Source of the DNA: Pseudomonadota bacterium
GTDB lineage: Bacteria > Pseudomonadota > Gammaproteobacteria > Steroidobacterales > Steroidobacteraceae
DNA: 9,578 bases
Direction: 5' to 3'
Assembly (NCBI GenBank): GCA_023423065.1
Contig: JAFAGC010000123.1
Location: 1-9,578, forward strand
The stretch's first letter is position 1. Each line of letters begins with the position of its first letter. The translations under genes and the position numbers were made by a program. Below are positions 6,772 through 9,578 of the stretch, piece after piece. Under the pieces are notes generated by a model, which had not been told where the DNA came from, searched no databases, and worked only from the letters and a program-made list of their open reading frames with translations.

Positions 6772-6990
6772 CTATTTGAGGAAGCTTCGAACGATGTGGG
6801 TGGCGGCACCGGCCGCCACCAGGACTGCGATGAGCTGAACTGCCCGAACTCCTCGTGGGTCGACCTTCCCTAACGCTTCATGACCGAGAGCCCGAAACAC
6901 CACGTATGGTCGTACCATCACTAAGATCGCAACGACAAAACCAAGCCCAAAGAAAATTCGACCAATGATTAGGTTGGATTCGGTGTCCAT
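6772..6990 (-). CDS. Small two-helix membrane protein of unknown function, in low-GC DNA
   Basis: Encodes 72 residues. Two hydrophobic segments are clear, about 8-30 (IIGRIFFGLGFVVAILVMV) and about 50-67 (VQLIAVLVAAGAA). A short basic/polar connector, HEALGKVDPRGVR, joins them, and the C-terminus is short. I do not recognise the family. Support for a real gene comes from the membrane-protein composition, a good GGAG six bases before the ATG, and a compact fit with its neighbours (30 bases tail-to-tail with the TonB-C-like gene). The DNA is less GC-rich than its surroundings: I count 27 of 60 bases G or C in 6901-6960. That suggests acquisition from elsewhere or relaxed selection. No function is assigned. 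Confidence 0.6.
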   Translation of the reverse strand: MDTESNLIIGRIFFGLGFVVAILVMVRPYVVFRALGHEALGKVDPRGVRAVQLIAVLVAAGAATHIVRSFLK

Positions 6991-7198
6991 TGATTGCTCC
7001 GAATTTCTAGGTTCGCTGAAACCCTAGCGACATCCGTCTCCCGACGTCTCCGTGTTAGTCGTTGTGACCACGGATGAATGACAACATGCGAGACCTCCCT
7101 GGTCGTGCAGTGCGGCAGAGCGTTGAATGTTTGCCCTGCTAGCTATCTGTCACAAACGTAGGAGAACTCTCACCTGCGGAGAAAATCGTTCACCACGC
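6991..7198. other. Lower-GC intergenic region with no recognisable gene
   Basis: A gap of 208 bases between the glycosidase-like gene stop and the small membrane protein start. It is less GC-rich than the coding DNA to its right. CATCCGT (7031-7037) and ACGGATG (7070-7076) form a 7-bp inverted repeat around 32 bases, and CCGTG/CACGG (7050-7054, 7069-7073) is an alternative pairing. Neither is followed by a T-run on either strand, so I do not call a terminator. It must contain the small gene's promoter unless read-through serves, but no convincing -35/-10 pair stands out. Confidence 0.6.
6997..7000 (-). promoter_or_regulatory. Ribosome binding site of the small membrane protein gene
   Basis: GGAG on the minus strand, six bases upstream of the ATG at 6990-6988. 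It is the clearest Shine-Dalgarno on the minus strand here and supports reading the 72-codon frame as a gene. Confidence 0.6.
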
Positions 7199-9436
7199 CT
7201 AGGGGAGTGGCTGGATTCCCTCGCTGCGAACTATCCACTGCCCATTCGCCGGGAAGCCCGGGTTGAGCGCACCCTCGCCGCTGCCCCCGGCCACCATCAA
7301 CGCGGCGGCCAGCAGCAACGAACCGTTCGATGGAAAGTAGGTCTCGGCCGCGCGGCGATAACCGGGCCCATCTACCCCGATCCCGGCCGCATGCGGCGCC
7401 GAGTCGGCGACGACGTGTACGCGCGGCGTCATGCCGGAGACGCCGAACTGGAAGTTCTTCGTGTCGGTCAGCAGGAACTCGACCGCCAGCTCGGGTTCGT
7501 CGAGCCGCGTCGCGGTCATCGCGAGCATCGGCCAGTCCCAGCCCCAGGTCTGGCGCAGATCCCACGAGCTGACGACTTCATCGAGCGTGCGGCGCATCGT
7601 CTCGCGGTCGACGCCCATGCCGGGCAGGAGCCCGAGCGCGGCGACGAACGAGGGGTGATCGCGGTTGGGGCAGCTTCCCGTCGCATTGCTCTTGCACTCG
7701 GGCGAGCGCGCGCGTTCCCAGAGATCCGGCTGGGACTCGGCGGCGAGGTACAGACCGTCCTTCTCGGGTAGTTTGGAGAGGCGGAACAGCAGGTTGTCCC
7801 ACTCCGTGTTCTTCGGCAGCCCGAGGCGCTGACGCCACTTCTGCGCGGTGGCGACGCCGTAACGCCAATACTCGAGCTCGAAGGTCGGGTTGTAGGTCGT
7901 GAGCGGCGGGAAATTTTCCTGCGCCGGGATGATCGGCGGGCCGAGGATGAAGCGCTCGGCCTTCTTGTCGAAGTACGGCCAGCTCACGAGCAGCTCGGCG
8001 GTCTCGAAGACGAGGGTCTTGTACTTGTCGAGCGTCTCGCGCGTGGGGCGCGCGTTGTAGAGCGCCTCCGCGAGGTAGATAGGATGCGGCTGCTGCCACA
8101 TGATGAACGGGTTCACAGTGCTCGGGCTCTCGCGACCCTCCGGCCCGACCATCTTCGGCCACCACGCGCCGCGCACGCCGCGCGACTTCGCGCGTTCCTT
8201 CGCGCCTTCGAGGTTCGCGAAGTACCACGGCATGCTGCGTTCCAGCAGTTCGGGCCGGCCCCACACCGCGAAATGCGCCGAGTGCCACGCGTGCATCTCC
8301 ATGTGGAACTTGCCATTCCAGCTATTGGAGAACAAACCCTCTTCCTGCGGCGGCACCGTGCCCGCCTGGTTGATCGCGGCGAGGTACTGCGACAACACGA
8401 TGCGGCGCTCGAGCTCCTTCGCGAGCGGATGTTTGCTGCCCGTGAAGTCGATGACGCCGCCATTTTTCCAGTAACCCTGCCACCAGGCGGCCACTGCGTT
8501 GCGCGCGGCCTCGGTGGCCGGCGCGGTCATGGGCGGTTTCTGCGAGAACTCGACCAGCAGCGTGACCGTGTTGCCGCGCGGCGCGACGATGCGGTACTCG
8601 TGCGGGCCGCCTTTCTCGATCTCGAGATCGCGATCCCCGGAAAGGACGACCGAGTAGTGCGTGTCGTCGAGGATCCGCGCAAGCTTCAATCCTTCCGCGT
8701 TTCGCGAGATTTCCTGCGTGACATGCGACTCGGGATTGGTCCAGTCGGCGGGATTCGGATTCAGGTTGGGCGAGACGCCCGGGAACCTGAGCGCGAACCC
8801 GACGCGCCCGTCGAAGATCAGCGGCGAGGTGACACGCGCGATGATGATGTCGCGCGTCGGATGCACCGAGGTTTCGACCTCGACCTGTTTTCCCCCGAAC
8901 AGGAAGGTGCTCGTGAGTTTGCCGTTCCACATGTCGAGCGATTGCTTCGTCCGCGTGATGTCGGCGAACGACGCTTCCTTGCCGTCCGCGCGCAGCAGGC
9001 GCAGGCCGAGCCGACCCAGCGAAAAACGATGCGGGTTCTCGCGCAGCCACTTGATCTCGGGCGCGCTGGCCTGGTCCCAGTTCTCGAGCCAGGGATACCA
9101 GAGCTTCCGGCCGCGCACCGTGAGCGGCCGGCTCGCCTGCGAGATGCGGAAGTTCTTCGGATTCGGAAAGCTGTGCCAGGCCCACTGGGCCTGCGTCATC
9201 AGCGGCACGAGCGGTGAGTACGGGTCCTGGAAAGTCTGCAGGCCGGTGATGTCCGCGGTGAAGCCGATGCTCCCGTTGCCCACCATGAACGGCGCGGCCG
9301 GGTCGACCTCCGTGATCGTCGGGTTGTGCCGCGTGACCAGCGCGCGCCGGTCGATGGGCGTGCCCTGGATCTGCGCCGCGACCGACGGAAGCGAGAGCGC
9401 CGCGAGCACGCAGCCTTGCAATACGCGTTTCAGCAT
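7199..9436 (-). CDS. Large exported six-hairpin (alpha/alpha-barrel) glycosidase-like protein, GH65/GH95-related
   Basis: Encodes 745 residues with a signal peptide (MLKRVLQGCVLAALSLPSVA, cleavage near AAQ at 20-22). Residues about 30-300 look like the N-terminal beta-sandwich of GH65/GH95-type enzymes, with NPTITEVDPAAPFMVGNGSI at 38-57. Residues about 310-720 have the alternating helix and loop pattern of the (alpha/alpha)6 barrel. Conserved-looking aromatic and acidic loops include FSNSWNGKFHMEMHAWHSAH (369-388), GAWWPKM (423-429), FIMWQQPHPIYLAEALY (444-460), the ILGPPIIPAQENFPP loop (497-511) with E507, NPTFELEYWRYG (516-527) with E520 and E522, and QTWGWDWPMLAMTA near 640. One of these Glu residues is the likely general acid, but I cannot say which. 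It probably acts on an oligosaccharide or glycoside in the periplasm or outside the cell. No transporter or TonB-dependent receptor neighbours it. Fold moderately confident; family and substrate open. Confidence 0.75.
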   Translation of the reverse strand: MLKRVLQGCVLAALSLPSVAAQIQGTPIDRRALVTRHNPTITEVDPAAPFMVGNGSIGFTADITGLQTFQDPYSPLVPLMTQAQWAWHSFPNPKNFRISQASRPLTVRGRKLWYPWLENWDQASAPEIKWLRENPHRFSLGRLGLRLLRADGKEASFADITRTKQSLDMWNGKLTSTFLFGGKQVEVETSVHPTRDIIIARVTSPLIFDGRVGFALRFPGVSPNLNPNPADWTNPESHVTQEISRNAEGLKLARILDDTHYSVVLSGDRDLEIEKGGPHEYRIVAPRGNTVTLLVEFSQKPPMTAPATEAARNAVAAWWQGYWKNGGVIDFTGSKHPLAKELERRIVLSQYLAAINQAGTVPPQEEGLFSNSWNGKFHMEMHAWHSAHFAVWGRPELLERSMPWYFANLEGAKERAKSRGVRGAWWPKMVGPEGRESPSTVNPFIMWQQPHPIYLAEALYNARPTRETLDKYKTLVFETAELLVSWPYFDKKAERFILGPPIIPAQENFPPLTTYNPTFELEYWRYGVATAQKWRQRLGLPKNTEWDNLLFRLSKLPEKDGLYLAAESQPDLWERARSPECKSNATGSCPNRDHPSFVAALGLLPGMGVDRETMRRTLDEVVSSWDLRQTWGWDWPMLAMTATRLDEPELAVEFLLTDTKNFQFGVSGMTPRVHVVADSAPHAAGIGVDGPGYRRAAETYFPSNGSLLLAAALMVAGGSGEGALNPGFPANGQWIVRSEGIQPLP

Positions 9437-9522
9437 GGGCCGAGTGTGCCAAAAGCCGGCGTTGCGTGCTCGCCGATGACCGCATCTGATCGAATTTGAT
9501 GTATGGTTGGTAGGAGAAGACG

Positions 9523-9543
9523 GTGCCAGGCACGGAAATTCCG
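9523..9543. repeat. Two abutting odd-length palindromes at the right edge
   Basis: GTGCC-A-GGCAC (9523-9533) is directly followed, sharing the C, by CGGAA-A-TTCCG (9533-9543). Both are perfect around a single central base. They lie in the upstream region of the glycosidase-like gene. GGTGCCAGGCAC-type palindromes are seen as dispersed REP-like repeats in some proteobacteria; identity with such a family is inference from form only. Confidence 0.5.
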
Positions 9544-9555
9544 GGAGAAGCGGCG

Positions 9556-9578
9556 ATGGGTTTGCGCAGGTTGCGGCG
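9556..9578 (+). CDS. Possible start of a plus-strand gene running off the right edge
   Basis: ATG at 9556 is preceded five bases upstream by GGGAGAAG (9543-9550), a strong Shine-Dalgarno-like run, and opens a frame beginning MGLRRLR to the edge. An in-frame GTG at 9523, preceded by AGGAG, is an alternative start that would read through the palindromes. It would be divergent from the glycosidase-like gene. Only seven codons are visible, so the product cannot be identified. Association with the palindromes makes a RAYT-type transposase conceivable, but nothing in seven residues shows it. Confidence 0.3.

Noticed and set aside
5157..6779. Long plus-strand open frame of 540 codons across the regulator and the TonB-C-like gene
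   Set aside because: It runs antisense to the clear LysR gene and in the wrong frame of the TonB-C-like gene; low-complexity Arg/Ala composition.
6799..6820. Strong 9-bp hairpin GGTGGCGGC/GCCGCCACC with a 4-base loop, possible terminator of the TonB-C-like gene
   Set aside because: It lies inside the 3' part of the small membrane protein gene, encodes its Ala/Val-rich second helix, and no T-run follows on either strand.
1..9578. CRISPR arrays, tRNA, rRNA, riboswitches, integron attC sites
   Set aside because: No regularly spaced repeats, cloverleaf-like segments or core-site pairs were seen on either strand by eye.

Overview
The window is gene-dense, GC-rich bacterial DNA (about two thirds G+C in most coding stretches). 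It carries seven well-supported genes, one probable small membrane-protein gene and a possible eighth start at the right edge. Tandem GGGGAC/GTCCCC-type repeats, many exported enzymes and a tryptophan-halogenase-type flavoenzyme suggest a free-living soil or freshwater proteobacterium. A gammaproteobacterium near Steroidobacteraceae/Xanthomonadales is my best guess, but this is inference and no rRNA is present to test it. I see no tRNA, CRISPR array, transposase gene or phage gene.

Left part (1-2423), minus strand. A partial exported protein with the serine beta-lactamase fold (1-1102) runs off the left edge. All three catalytic motif residues appear to be replaced, so it is probably a pseudoenzyme. 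Upstream of it lies an exported amidohydrolase of the Amidohydro_2 type (1219-2145). The gap before the next gene (2146-2423) holds two tandem copies of a short REP-like repeat.

Centre (2424-6083), minus strand. Three genes appear to form one transcription unit, in transcription order: an OxyR-like LysR regulator (5112-6083), a flavin-dependent tryptophan-halogenase-family enzyme (3628-5112) and a CPA2-type cation/proton antiporter (2424-3596). Regulator stop and halogenase start overlap as TGATG, and the antiporter follows 31 bases after the halogenase stop. The regulator lacks both redox cysteines of OxyR, so it should respond to something other than a peroxide-driven disulfide. A divergent intergenic region (6084-6222) with a perfect 9-bp inverted repeat separates this unit from a plus-strand gene.

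Right part (6223-9578). A small exported protein with a TonB C-terminal-like domain (6223-6741) is read rightward. It faces a 72-residue two-helix membrane protein (6772-6990, minus) in a patch of clearly lower GC that continues into a geneless gap (6991-7198). A large exported six-hairpin glycosidase-like protein (7199-9436, minus) follows. The right edge holds two abutting short palindromes and a possible start of a plus-strand gene.

The most interesting object is the regulator-halogenase unit: a cysteine-less OxyR relative translationally coupled to an orphan halogenase with no flavin reductase in view, with a TonB-C-like secreted protein read divergently. The beta-lactamase-fold pseudoenzyme is a second, independent oddity.
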